In this document: piece by piece, positions 48,482 to 57,519 of the stretch
How positions within the stretch are numbered: the stretch's first letter is position 1
Layout: each line of letters opens with the position of its first letter
Source of the DNA: Gammaproteobacteria bacterium
Lineage (GTDB): Bacteria > Pseudomonadota > Gammaproteobacteria > Competibacterales > Competibacteraceae
Length of the DNA stretch: 64,000 nucleotides
Direction of reading: 5' to 3'
NCBI GenBank assembly: GCA_024234995.1
Contig: JACKNF010000001.1
Coordinates: forward strand, 372,001 to 436,000
Made by a program: the position numbers and the translations under genes
The notes under the pieces: generated by a model
The model's database searches: none
Seen by the model: only the letters and a program-made list of their open reading frames with translations
Told to the model about the DNA's origin: nothing

Positions 48482-49756
48482 TCATGGTCTTTGGTCTTGG
48501 TAGGAATAGATATGTTGCCGTTCTGTGGTTAACAATATCTGAGCTGCGAGATCTTGGTCTGGATATAACAGGCTTGCTTTATCACCCTGGCTAAACGCCA
48601 CAATACTAGCAATACGGATTTCCTTCATTTTTAGAAGAAAGTGATTCTGTTCAATAATAAATGCATTGATTGCCCAGAAAAAAATTGTAAAGATTAAAAT
48701 AATCCTGTATGCAACCGTACTAGATATTGAACTAATTATGAAAACATAAACGCATACCAGTAAAAGAAGAGGAAACAAAGAATATCTTGAAACCACCGCT
48801 TGCCGGATACCAAAACCGCTTCGTGTAATCGTTGTTGTCAAGGTAATGAATATGACGAAGCATATCATCAATTTCCATAAATAATTATCCTCTTTTTGTT
48901 TTATAAAAATAAAATAGGTAGACAGTACGCATAAAATAAAGCCGGTGAGCAAAGATAATTTACTAAGTGGCACTATAAAGATATTTCCTAAAAATGTGAA
49001 AAAATATGCTATTGTTCTGATTGGGTTTAATACTGTTTCAAATATATTAGGATGATAGGGTGGCTTATCATAGCCATGAAAATAAAGCGCTATAAAATAT
49101 GTTGATAGAATAAAAAATAGCGCAAATGACCACCATTTCTTTCTTAAGATTAAAAAAAGATTACCAAGAGGATATAAAACAATGCCGCCACCAGAAGTGA
49201 AAAGTGCTATAGGAAATAAAGCAAAAAATAGAAATTTTTTATCTTTCGATAGGTAGATTAAGAAAATAATGACAAAGAAAACAAACCAATAATTTTGAAT
49301 GGCAGCCATTGCAAAAAACATATTCTCATGATGAATAGGTAATAATAGAATATATGGAATAGGCAGCAGATAATCGAACGAGAATTCTGAATTTTTTTTA
49401 AGGTATGAAATCAGCATTATTATAGTAAGTATCCATCCTAAATTTCCGAATATGATAAAAAATCTGAAATTAACCTCATGAAATAAATAGTAGTAACATA
49501 GAAAAATAATACGATCGAAAACGATGCGATGTTCATTATGCTGAGAAAATAGCAGCGCCATTTTCTCCTCCAGTGTCTGCATCTGAATAAATGTATTTAT
49601 AAAATTCAGAACGACATCGTAATCGTCCTGATAAGGGATATTAACTGCATAGCGAAAAATGAATATACTATAAATAATAAATGGAATTAAAAATGCTATC
49701 CACAAGATGGTATTAACAATTTTAGGATGTGATAAGTTATTGATAATATCTTTCAT
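48482..49756 (-). CDS. Polytopic membrane protein, GT-C-like, AT-rich
   Basis: 424 residues with about eleven helices. The first loop contains NIPYQDDYDVVLNFINTF followed by QHNEHRIVFDRIIFL, an acidic/His motif of the kind seen in GT-C-like or O-unit-processing proteins. No family is certain. The base composition (many A/T codons) differs sharply from the neighbouring giant gene, suggesting separate origin. Its stop codon abuts that of the convergent plus-strand gene with no spacer. Confidence 0.6.
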   Translation of the reverse strand: MKDIINNLSHPKIVNTILWIAFLIPFIIYSIFIFRYAVNIPYQDDYDVVLNFINTFIQMQTLEEKMALLFSQHNEHRIVFDRIIFLCYYYLFHEVNFRFFIIFGNLGWILTIIMLISYLKKNSEFSFDYLLPIPYILLLPIHHENMFFAMAAIQNYWFVFFVIIFLIYLSKDKKFLFFALFPIALFTSGGGIVLYPLGNLFLILRKKWWSFALFFILSTYFIALYFHGYDKPPYHPNIFETVLNPIRTIAYFFTFLGNIFIVPLSKLSLLTGFILCVLSTYFIFIKQKEDNYLWKLMICFVIFITLTTTITRSGFGIRQAVVSRYSLFPLLLLVCVYVFIISSISSTVAYRIILIFTIFFWAINAFIIEQNHFLLKMKEIRIASIVAFSQGDKASLLYPDQDLAAQILLTTERQHIYSYQDQRP

Positions 49757-49792
49757 GTAAGCTTTGATGGTCCTCCATAAATCGTTTCAATA

Positions 49793-49819
49793 AGCAGGGT
49801 GCGCAATGCGTACCCTGCT
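49793..49819. terminator. Hairpin between two minus-strand genes
   Basis: AGCAGGGTGCGC and GCGTACCCTGCT form a 12-bp stem (one G-U) around AAT. It lies 45 bases past the stop of the giant gene. No T run follows on the minus strand, so it may be a weak or Rho-assisted terminator or a mRNA-stabilising hairpin. Confidence 0.4.
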
Positions 49820-49863
49820 GCTGCAAAACTACTTGAACGCGCGCGCTTCAGAAACGGTATCGC

Positions 49864-52800
49864 TTACCTGTTCGGCGTGCTGGCCAAAGCCGCTTCATGA
49901 AACAGCGTGGCGTAACTAGCGCCCATTTCAGCGTAGTCAGTCAGGCCCTGTAACACTAAGGGCGAATTTGCGCGATACCGCTCACGGCGTGGACCATCCT
50001 GAATAAGCGCCGTCAGGCGCGCTGTCAGTTGCGCCACGTCGCCAACCGGGAAATGATCGGCATTGATCCCCTTGCGCACCTGTTCTACCACGCCATTGAC
50101 CGGGGTGGTGAGAATCGCCAGTCCGGCAGCCATCGCTTCAAGAATGACCCGGGGGTAGCTCTCCATCCCGGACGTGAGGACGAAAATATCGCCTGCCTGG
50201 TAGTAGGTCATCACATTCGGCGTCTCCGGGATGACGGTCAGCAACGCCTGCCGCGCTGGTGGCAGGGCTGCAATGCGTTCATGCATCTGCCGGCTGTAGT
50301 CGTTCTCCCGGTCGCCAACGATGAAGAAGCGCACGGGCCGGGTCTTGAGCGCTGTTTCGTCCAGGCGTGCGAGTGCTTCAATCAGGTCGATTTGCCGTTT
50401 GCGGTCGCAGACGGTACCGACGGACAGAATGCCGACGGTATCTTCATCGAATCCCAGGGTACGGCGAGCCGCCTGGCGCTGACTGGCGGTCGGGGCGGGC
50501 GCGGAACCGGGCTCCAAGCCGTTGGGAATCACCGTGAAGTGGTGGTAAAAATCCAGATCGCGGTAAATCGTCCGGGTTTGTTTGGCAACGAACACCACCC
50601 GGTAGGGATAGCGGAAACAGTCGATGGGCCGCGAGCGGATAGCTGGAGGAACAAAATCGAAGTAATCGCGCCAGCCCTCGCTTTCATGAATGATCCACAG
50701 ACAGGGCAACCGCGCCTCGCGGGCGGCATCCACGGCGAAGAAGCCATGCAGCGTATTGGCGCATACTACATCGATCGCCTGCTCGGCCAATTGGACGCCG
50801 ATCTCGCCCAGTGCTTCTAGATAACCGGGCAGCTCCGCATGCCGGCTCAGCGGATGGGGCCACACCTGCACCTCGATCCCCTGTTGCTCATAGGTCTGGC
50901 GTAGCGGTCCGTCGGTAGGGGAGATGATCAACGGCGTAATGGCGCCGTGTTGATGGAGATATCCGGCGATTTCCAGCAACTGCTTGGGCGCGCCTTCCCA
51001 GTTCAGGTTATGGGTGAACAGGGCAGCGCGCAGCGGGCGGCGAGGCTCGCGCACCAGGCAGCGCGGGGTGAGGGTGAAACAGGGATTTTCCCGGGACAGG
51101 TTGGGGTTGAGATAGGGATCGACCACGGTCTTAAAGGCTTGGCGATAGGCGGCGATTTCCTGTGGCCGGTCGCCAAAGCCCCGTGTCTGCCCTTCATGAT
51201 GCAACAGTTCGGCATTGGGGGTATAGACGATGCGATAGCCGCGCTCGCGCAGCCGGTAGCAGTAATCGGGATCATTGTAAGCCACCGGGAACCGCTGTTC
51301 ATCGAACCCGCCAGTCTCCAAAAACAGCGCGCGGCGCGTTAACAGGCAGGCGGCGGTCACGGCGGCGCAGTTACGGATCATGGCGATATAGGACAAATAG
51401 CCATGATCACCGCGCCGGGTGAGTTTAAAGGCATGATCGCACAGGCCATCGATGCCATGCACGACGCCAGCGTGTTGCACCTTGCCATCCTGGTAGCGCA
51501 ACAATGCGCCCACCGCGCCGACGCCCGGCAATCCGGCCTGGCCGACCAGGCTGGACAGCCATTCCGGGGTGAGGACTTCCGTGTCATCGTTGAGAAACAG
51601 CACATAATCCGTGCGGGCCTGGCGTGCGGCTTCGTTCATGACCGCGCTGAAGCTGAATCCCTGGCCAGGCCGGTTGGGAATTGAGACAACCGCATGGTCG
51701 AGCTGGTCGAGATAGCGCCGGGCGGCAGGCTGGTGATTCTCGTTATCGACGACCATAACCTGGTAATCGCGATAGGTGGTCTTGCGCAGCGATTTCAGGC
51801 AGCGTTGCAATAGATCGGGGCGATTGTGGGTGGGAATGATTACGGTGACCGAGGGGCCTGCATCCGGGAAGCGGACCTGGAAAATGCCATTGCCGCCGCG
51901 CTGCGCCCAGTCGGGTTGAAACGCCTGGCCGGCGCTGCCGCGCCGTTCAAGCGCTGCCTGCACAGCGTTGAGACCTGCCTGGAAGCTGTAAGGCTTTTCA
52001 TGACCGGAGAAGGCGGTCGATCCACGAAAGCAGCGCCAGTGATAAAGAATGTACGGCAGGTGGCCGACGTGGCGGGCAATTTCGCCGGCGCGCAAGGCAA
52101 GATCGTGGTCCTGTGCGCCTTCGAAGCCTAGCCGCAGACCGCCAAGTTGTTCAAAGACGCTGCGGCGCACCACCAGCACCTGTCCGGCATACATATAAGA
52201 TAAGAGTAGTTCCGGCGACCAGTCCGGTTTGAAGTGCGGGTCGTAGCGGTGACCGTGTTCGTCGATCTTGTCGCTGTCGGAATAGAGCAAGTCGGTGTCG
52301 GGATGATGGGCAAGATACAACGCTACTTCCGCCAAGGCATCGATGGCCAGTTCATCATCCTGGTCCATGAGCAAGAGAAAGTCGCCAGCCGCCAAGGCGG
52401 CGGCGCTATTGGTGGCGGCACTGATATGGCCGTTGGTCTCGCGGCAGGTGACGGTAATACGAGGATCGCGGGCGAGTTCCTGCAAATAAGGCCGCACCCG
52501 AGGATCGGTGCTGGCGTCATCGGCGATGCACAATTGCCAGCCAGGATGAATCTGGCGCTTGATGGATTGGATGGCGCGGGCGAGAAAGCGCAATGGCGGG
52601 TTGTAGACCGGCATGATGATCGAGATGCCCGGCCACGGCTCTTGGCAGGCCGCCAGCCGCTCCCGCAGGGCGATTTCCGCCCGGGGGTTCCATTGGTTGA
52701 CGCGCAGCCACGCGGTATAAGGATCGGCCGGGGCAGGTAACTGGGCGGGATCGAGCGGGCCGGCCGACAACGGGTCCGATCCGCCCGTGATCGTGGCGGT

Positions 52801-54120
52801 CGAATGGGCATAGCGTGCGTGGGAACGCGAAGTTTTGCGCCAGGGCCGGGACAGCAAAGCACCGGTTTTTTCCAGGACCGGGCGCAGGTGGGTTTCCAGG
52901 GCCGGAAACTGGGTGCCGGCGCTGCGCAGCGGGGCGGTCATCCGCCAGGCCAGGCTGTTGCGCAGGGTGGCGATTTCGGTGGCCAGCAGGACCGACTTGT
53001 GGCGGGCGGTCTCCAGAGCGCTGTCCAAGCGGGCGATGTGGAGTGCCCGGTCCTGAGCGGTAGCATCGGCGGTTTCGGCCCAACGCCGTGCAGCCTCCAG
53101 CTCGTTGTCCAGCCGGGTTGTCTCAGCGGTTTGCTCGCGCAAGGCAGCATCGGACGTTTCGGCCCAATGGCGTGCGGCTTCCAGTGCATTGTCGAGCTGG
53201 GCAAGCTGGGCAGTCAGTTCGGCGGTTTTCTGGCGATAGCGCGCGGCTTCGCGTTCCTCAGCCCGCGTGGCGAGGCCTAGCAGCGTGCAGGCCCGGTCGA
53301 AATCTTGGTGGATGGCGTCGAGGCGTTGTTGGGCCGCTTCATCGTGGGGATGGCCGATCAGTTGCTGCAAAGCGGCGTAGGTGTCGGGAATCCAGCAGGG
53401 AATCTCCGGGCGCGTGGCCAGTCCGGCGGGTGAAAGGGTGTGATGGCGCACGTCCGCCGAGAGAAAGTTGTCAATCTCCAGTTCGCTGTCCAGGGAGCGG
53501 CGCGGCCAGACGAGACCGGCGTGGCGAGCGATCTGGCCGAGGGTTTCCCGCCAATTGCTGAGCAAGGTTTCGTAGGCGCAGAAGGCGCGCGGCAGGCCAC
53601 GGGTCGCTTGCTCGGCATCCAAGACGTGGCGAAGCCAGATCAGCAGCACGGTTTGTTCGGTGAAGCCATCCCGCTGGCCGAGGGAACGGGCGATCTCCAA
53701 GGGATTGCGCAGAGGGAGAATAACCGTGAGATCGATGTGTAGCGCGGTCAGGGCGGCTTGCCATAGCGGCAGCAAGCGGCAAATCCGGGGGTCTTTGACG
53801 GCGATGGGGCCACTTTCGCCGAATTCAGCCTGTACGATGGCTTGCAATTCCCGGCAAGCGTCTTGAAAAAGTGGCGATGCATACCATTCAGGGTTAAACT
53901 TCGCCCAGTCATGCCAATTGGAACCGGCGGATTGCAGTACCCGGTCGTGGAAATCGGCCAGCGCTTGGGTTTCCCAGAAGCCTTGGATGTTATGCTGGCT
54001 GGCGGGGATCAGATGGCTGGGCAGGCGATAGCCGAGCAGGCTGATAACCCGGGTGAGCGCTGAGGTGCCGCTGCGATGCATGCCTAAGATCAGGATGGCC
54101 TGACGGTTCGAGGGGGTCAT
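49864..54120 (-). CDS. Giant fusion: sulfotransferase-like, coiled coil, two GT2, one GT4
   Basis: 1418 residues, intact. Residues about 8-280 resemble sulfotransferases: the PAPS-loop-type LGMHRSGTSALTRVI and later VKDPRICRLLP and LPLRNPLEIARSL. About 290-393 is a coiled coil made of three 28-residue repeats starting LDNALEAARHWAET, LDNELEAARRWAET and LDSALETARH. A linker of the SLAWRMTAPLR type follows. GT2 domain 1 (about 495-725) has IIMPVYNPPLRF and MDQDDE; GT2 domain 2 (about 755-985) has VIIPTHNRPDLL and FLNDDTEV. The GT4 (GT-B) domain (about 1028-1418) has IPNGLEPG and the EX7E motif in GMESYPRVILEA. It could assemble a short chain by itself. Confidence 0.88.
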   Translation of the reverse strand: MTPSNRQAILILGMHRSGTSALTRVISLLGYRLPSHLIPASQHNIQGFWETQALADFHDRVLQSAGSNWHDWAKFNPEWYASPLFQDACRELQAIVQAEFGESGPIAVKDPRICRLLPLWQAALTALHIDLTVILPLRNPLEIARSLGQRDGFTEQTVLLIWLRHVLDAEQATRGLPRAFCAYETLLSNWRETLGQIARHAGLVWPRRSLDSELEIDNFLSADVRHHTLSPAGLATRPEIPCWIPDTYAALQQLIGHPHDEAAQQRLDAIHQDFDRACTLLGLATRAEEREAARYRQKTAELTAQLAQLDNALEAARHWAETSDAALREQTAETTRLDNELEAARRWAETADATAQDRALHIARLDSALETARHKSVLLATEIATLRNSLAWRMTAPLRSAGTQFPALETHLRPVLEKTGALLSRPWRKTSRSHARYAHSTATITGGSDPLSAGPLDPAQLPAPADPYTAWLRVNQWNPRAEIALRERLAACQEPWPGISIIMPVYNPPLRFLARAIQSIKRQIHPGWQLCIADDASTDPRVRPYLQELARDPRITVTCRETNGHISAATNSAAALAAGDFLLLMDQDDELAIDALAEVALYLAHHPDTDLLYSDSDKIDEHGHRYDPHFKPDWSPELLLSYMYAGQVLVVRRSVFEQLGGLRLGFEGAQDHDLALRAGEIARHVGHLPYILYHWRCFRGSTAFSGHEKPYSFQAGLNAVQAALERRGSAGQAFQPDWAQRGGNGIFQVRFPDAGPSVTVIIPTHNRPDLLQRCLKSLRKTTYRDYQVMVVDNENHQPAARRYLDQLDHAVVSIPNRPGQGFSFSAVMNEAARQARTDYVLFLNDDTEVLTPEWLSSLVGQAGLPGVGAVGALLRYQDGKVQHAGVVHGIDGLCDHAFKLTRRGDHGYLSYIAMIRNCAAVTAACLLTRRALFLETGGFDEQRFPVAYNDPDYCYRLRERGYRIVYTPNAELLHHEGQTRGFGDRPQEIAAYRQAFKTVVDPYLNPNLSRENPCFTLTPRCLVREPRRPLRAALFTHNLNWEGAPKQLLEIAGYLHQHGAITPLIISPTDGPLRQTYEQQGIEVQVWPHPLSRHAELPGYLEALGEIGVQLAEQAIDVVCANTLHGFFAVDAAREARLPCLWIIHESEGWRDYFDFVPPAIRSRPIDCFRYPYRVVFVAKQTRTIYRDLDFYHHFTVIPNGLEPGSAPAPTASQRQAARRTLGFDEDTVGILSVGTVCDRKRQIDLIEALARLDETALKTRPVRFFIVGDRENDYSRQMHERIAALPPARQALLTVIPETPNVMTYYQAGDIFVLTSGMESYPRVILEAMAAGLAILTTPVNGVVEQVRKGINADHFPVGDVAQLTARLTALIQDGPRRERYRANSPLVLQGLTDYAEMGASYATLFHEAALASTPNR

Positions 54121-54239
54121 GGAACATTCCGTTGAAAAGAAATTTCTTGAAAGCCGCTATAATAACAGGTATGTCATAGCGTGTTGACCCGGCTAAAGAG
54201 CTGGTTTGCGACTAGTATTGATAAAAAAGATACGGTATA

Positions 54240-54268
54240 TTGACATTGTGGCGAAAAACAGCTAGATT
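54240..54268 (+). promoter_or_regulatory. Promoter of the secreted-protein genes
   Basis: A perfect TTGACA (54240-54245) is followed after 17 bases by TAGATT (54263-54268, four of six matches). Transcription would start near 54275, about 30 bases before the first ATG. The 187-base gap holds no other feature I can name. Confidence 0.55.
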
Positions 54269-54307
54269 GTTGTTCAAATCACACAACCTTGATTCTCACG
54301 AATCCCC

Positions 54308-54820
54308 ATGACCCCTGAGATGGAGGGTGCGGTGCATCTGCTACGTTGCTTGCTGGTGAGTTTGTGCGTATATCCGGCCATGGCTTACACGGCAACGCCG
54401 GAGTCTGGCGTTCCAGCGGCAGAGGGATCTGCAGTGGCTCCAGCGGAGTCGGCACCATCGGATGCGCTTGCCACTGAAGCTGTTGAAGCATGGCAGGCGG
54501 TGTTGAAGCAGCGAGTGATGGCCAGGTGGGATGCCCTGATTCGCAGGGATTTCGAAGCCGCCTATTCCTTCACGTCTCCTAGTTACCGTGCACTGTTCCC
54601 GCTGAATGTCTTCAAGAGTAAGTTTGGTAACAAGGTCGCTTGGCGGCGCGTCGAGGTGGTCACCATCGAACCCAAGGGTGAGGATGCGGCGACGGTCGGT
54701 ATTGACCTTCATGTAGGTTATCATCAACCCCAGTCTGAACAGACTCTGGAAATGAAGACCTACATCAAGGAGCCGTGGGTGCGCGTGGATGGGCAATGGT
54801 GGTATGTGATGAAGGACTGA
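54308..54820 (+). CDS. Small secreted protein of unknown function
   Basis: 170 residues. The N terminus (MEGAVHLLRCLLVSLCVYPAMAYTA) is a signal peptide; an Ala/Pro/Glu-rich linker follows. A folded domain of about 110 residues (VMARWDALIRRDFEAAYSFTS then EPWVRVDGQWWYVMKD) has the size and helix-then-sheet pattern of NTF2-like folds, which is only a guess. Start could be 54308 or 54320 (both ATG). It precedes the surface protein gene by 70 bases. Confidence 0.65.
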   Translation: MTPEMEGAVHLLRCLLVSLCVYPAMAYTATPESGVPAAEGSAVAPAESAPSDALATEAVEAWQAVLKQRVMARWDALIRRDFEAAYSFTSPSYRALFPLNVFKSKFGNKVAWRRVEVVTIEPKGEDAATVGIDLHVGYHQPQSEQTLEMKTYIKEPWVRVDGQWWYVMKD

Positions 54821-54889
54821 TTTAGCTTATGATGGGGCTCGATATCCGGGCTGTTTCGTTCCGTTGGGTTCTCTGAGGAGTTTTTAACG

Positions 54890-56446
54890 ATGATGAATGG
54901 TAAAGTGAAAAAGCTGGCGCTGGCGGTTGGCGTGGCGCTGGGTGGAGTGAGCATGGTACCCACCGCGCAGGCGGTGAGTGCGGCTCAGGACAATATAGGT
55001 CAAGCGCTGATCTTCCCTTACTACACAGTCAATAGCGGCTGGATGTCGCTGTTTGGCGTGACCAACACCAGCGCTAACATTGTGGCGGTTAAGGTGCGGT
55101 TCCGTGAGGCCTACAACTCGCGCGACGTGCTGGACTTCAATGTTATTCTGTCGCCCCATGACGTGTGGACCGGCTGGGTTGCTGAAACCGCGAATGGCCC
55201 AACCATCTTCTCTGAAGATACCACTTGTACTGTTGGCACGATCACCTCATCCGGTGTTCCATTCCCGAGTCCGACTTCTTATGTCGGTTCGGCGGTGGAT
55301 GGCGGCCCGACCACAGTGGCCCGGATGAACGAGGGCTATGTGGAAATGATCATGATGGGCGCAGCAGATCCCACCAGTTCAACCACCCTTCCAACGACTG
55401 CCTTGGCACGTGGTGCGATTCACAGCACGACCACGGGTGTTCCACCCGGCTGCGACGCGTTGGTGAACGCTTTCCAAGATACCGCGAAGCTTTCGCAGCT
55501 CAGATCTGAATTCTCCGTTCCGATGGCAAATCTTAACCCACTCTCGGGTACATTCAGCCTTGTGAATGGTGGGGAAGGCTATAGTGCTGCTGGCAAGCCA
55601 GTGGCTCTGGCGAATTTCTTCTCTAGCGATGCTACCGCTTGCGGTACTAATAATACCTTCGGGGTATGTAACCTCATAACCCTGCAGCTTTCACAAGCTG
55701 CTGCAGGGGATTTCTATCGCTCTTGGCATGAGCCCAGTCTGAGCGCTGCGAATACGGCTGGTGCCAGGCTAGCGACGACGGGAACAGGTTTGGGGGCTGA
55801 ACCCAGCATAGCTGGAACCGGTGTTAATTTGACCGGCGCCCCAGCAGTATCCTTCGCGCTGGCGCATACCAACGTTATCAACGAATGGACCCGGCGCACC
55901 AATCCAGCGGCAGGTTGGACGACGGCATCTGATTGGGTCGTTACCTTCCCCACTAAGAATTTCTACGTTGACAACAAGCCGAGCACTGAGTTTGCAGGAC
56001 GTGCGGCGGGTCGTGCCAATATTGCAACTGCGTTGCCAGCAGTAACGACAGCTCCCACGCCGTTTGCACAGTTCTTCGTTGATACGGTCAATACGCCTGA
56101 CGTGACTACCCGAGGTCAATCTTGCGACAGCATCTCAATTGCCCTCTACAATCGCGAAGAAGCAATGGCAACAGGCGGTGGATTTTCGCCCGGCGGCACT
56201 CCGCAACTGTGCTACGAGGCTAATGTGCTGACGTTCGCCGGTAGCAATATTCTGAATTCGGCGATACCCGCCAGTGTCGATTCGCTGTCTGGCACCTTTG
56301 GCTGGATGAATATCGGCTTCTCTCCGGCTTCGGGACTGCCAGCGGTCGGTTTCTCGATTACCTCGCGGGATGACACCAACAGCGCTCTGTTGAGTGAAGC
56401 CGGTTTGGTGGAGCATTCATACGTTGCTCCCACTACGCTTCCGTAA
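54890..56446 (+). CDS. Secreted surface protein of unknown function
   Basis: 518 residues with a Sec signal peptide cleaved after PTAQA (about residue 28). The mature protein begins with QDNIGQALIFPYYTVNSGWM followed by SLFGVTNTSANIVAVKVRFR and DVLDFNVILSPHDVWTGWV. This pattern is known from uncharacterised large secreted proteins of beta- and gammaproteobacteria. The rest is Ser/Thr/Gly-rich and beta-strand-like, with six or more cysteines that could pair in the periplasm or outside. GAGGAG precedes the start. It is followed by a strong terminator. Confidence 0.7.
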   Translation: MMNGKVKKLALAVGVALGGVSMVPTAQAVSAAQDNIGQALIFPYYTVNSGWMSLFGVTNTSANIVAVKVRFREAYNSRDVLDFNVILSPHDVWTGWVAETANGPTIFSEDTTCTVGTITSSGVPFPSPTSYVGSAVDGGPTTVARMNEGYVEMIMMGAADPTSSTTLPTTALARGAIHSTTTGVPPGCDALVNAFQDTAKLSQLRSEFSVPMANLNPLSGTFSLVNGGEGYSAAGKPVALANFFSSDATACGTNNTFGVCNLITLQLSQAAAGDFYRSWHEPSLSAANTAGARLATTGTGLGAEPSIAGTGVNLTGAPAVSFALAHTNVINEWTRRTNPAAGWTTASDWVVTFPTKNFYVDNKPSTEFAGRAAGRANIATALPAVTTAPTPFAQFFVDTVNTPDVTTRGQSCDSISIALYNREEAMATGGGFSPGGTPQLCYEANVLTFAGSNILNSAIPASVDSLSGTFGWMNIGFSPASGLPAVGFSITSRDDTNSALLSEAGLVEHSYVAPTTLP

Positions 56447-56480
56447 CACGCTGGTTTAAAAGGCGTTTTTCTTGAACAAA

Positions 56481-56508
56481 AAGCCCGCGCATTCGCGCGG
56501 GCTTTTTT
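56481..56508 (+). terminator. Intrinsic terminator after the surface protein gene
   Basis: AAGCCCGCGC and GCGCGGGCTT form a perfect 10-bp stem around ATTC, followed by TTTT. Preceded by an A run, it could also work on the minus strand. Confidence 0.9.
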
Positions 56509-56571
56509 GTGATCCTCTCTTAAAGTCAATCTAGTTTTCTCATCTCTCTTTTCCTCTTGAGAACGATCCTC

Positions 56572-57519
56572 ATGAAGATTACTTACCTTCCGGTCATCTG
56601 GATCTTGTCTGTACTGCTGACTCTGCCGATGGCATGGGCTGTTGAGCCCAGCAATGAACCTATTCTGTTGAGCGCCGGTGGCATCATCGTCACTGAACCG
56701 GATTTTCGGCAGGAATTGCTCCTGCTGCCCGCCGATGAACAGGCGCAGACTCTCGCTGAGCCGGACAAACTCAAGGCGTTATTACGCCGCATTTATCTCG
56801 GCAAGCGGCTGGTCATGGAAGCGGAAAAGCTGGGGCTGGACAAAATTCCGCTGATTCAGGCCCGAGTCGTTGCGGTGCAGCGGCAAACCCTCACCGAAGC
56901 CCTGCGCGAATACAGCCTGGAACAGATCGAATCGAAATCACCCGATTTCACCGCTCTGGCGCGCGAACACTACGCTGTCCGCCGCGACGAATTCCAATTG
57001 CCGGAGCGCTTCAAGGTCGCGCATATCCTGAAAAAGGTGCAATGCGAGTGCGAGCGTGATACGCAACGGCAGCAAATCGACCAATTGCTTGCCCGCCTGA
57101 AAGCCGGCGAGGACTTTGCTACTCTGGCCAAGGCCGAATCCCAGGATACCGGTAGCGCCGCGAAAGGCGGTGATCTCGGTGACTGGCTCAAACCGGACGA
57201 GCTGGTGGCGCCCTTCGCCGAGGTCATGATGACGCTCAATCCTGGCCAACTCAGCGGTGTGGTGGAAACCGAGTTTGGCTTCCACATCATCAAACTGCTC
57301 GACCGTCAACCGGCGCGGCTGCAACCCTTCGAAGAAGTCCAAGCCAGCCTTGAACAGCGCCTGCGGCAAACCTACGCCCAAGACCAGTTGCGCAAACAGG
57401 CCGCCGGCTACTTGCCCGGCCCGGATGCGAAATACGACGACGCGGCGTTAGAAGCGATCCTCCGTGAACACGCCGCCGCTCAGCCTTCTTCGCCAGCACC
57501 GGCCAGCAAAGCTCCGTGA
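56572..57519 (+). CDS. PpiC-type peptidyl-prolyl isomerase, exported
   Basis: 315 residues from the ATG at 56572 (MKITYLPVIWILSVLLTLPM, signal peptide ending near AWA). A SurA/PrsA-like N-terminal helical part (about 45-130) leads to the parvulin domain (about 140-250: FKVAHILKKVQCECERD, DTGSAAKGGDLGDWLK, LSGVVETEFGFHIIKLLD). The unusual CECERD stretch adds two cysteines inside the first parvulin helix region. It acts in the periplasm, probably helping fold the surface protein encoded just upstream. Confidence 0.85.
   Translation: MKITYLPVIWILSVLLTLPMAWAVEPSNEPILLSAGGIIVTEPDFRQELLLLPADEQAQTLAEPDKLKALLRRIYLGKRLVMEAEKLGLDKIPLIQARVVAVQRQTLTEALREYSLEQIESKSPDFTALAREHYAVRRDEFQLPERFKVAHILKKVQCECERDTQRQQIDQLLARLKAGEDFATLAKAESQDTGSAAKGGDLGDWLKPDELVAPFAEVMMTLNPGQLSGVVETEFGFHIIKLLDRQPARLQPFEEVQASLEQRLRQTYAQDQLRKQAAGYLPGPDAKYDDAALEAILREHAAAQPSSPAPASKAP

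Noticed and set aside
50029..50820. Plus-strand open frame of 263 codons and many others opposite the 1418-residue gene
   Set aside because: Shadow frames of a GC-rich coding region; no family sequence and the minus-strand domains account for the region.
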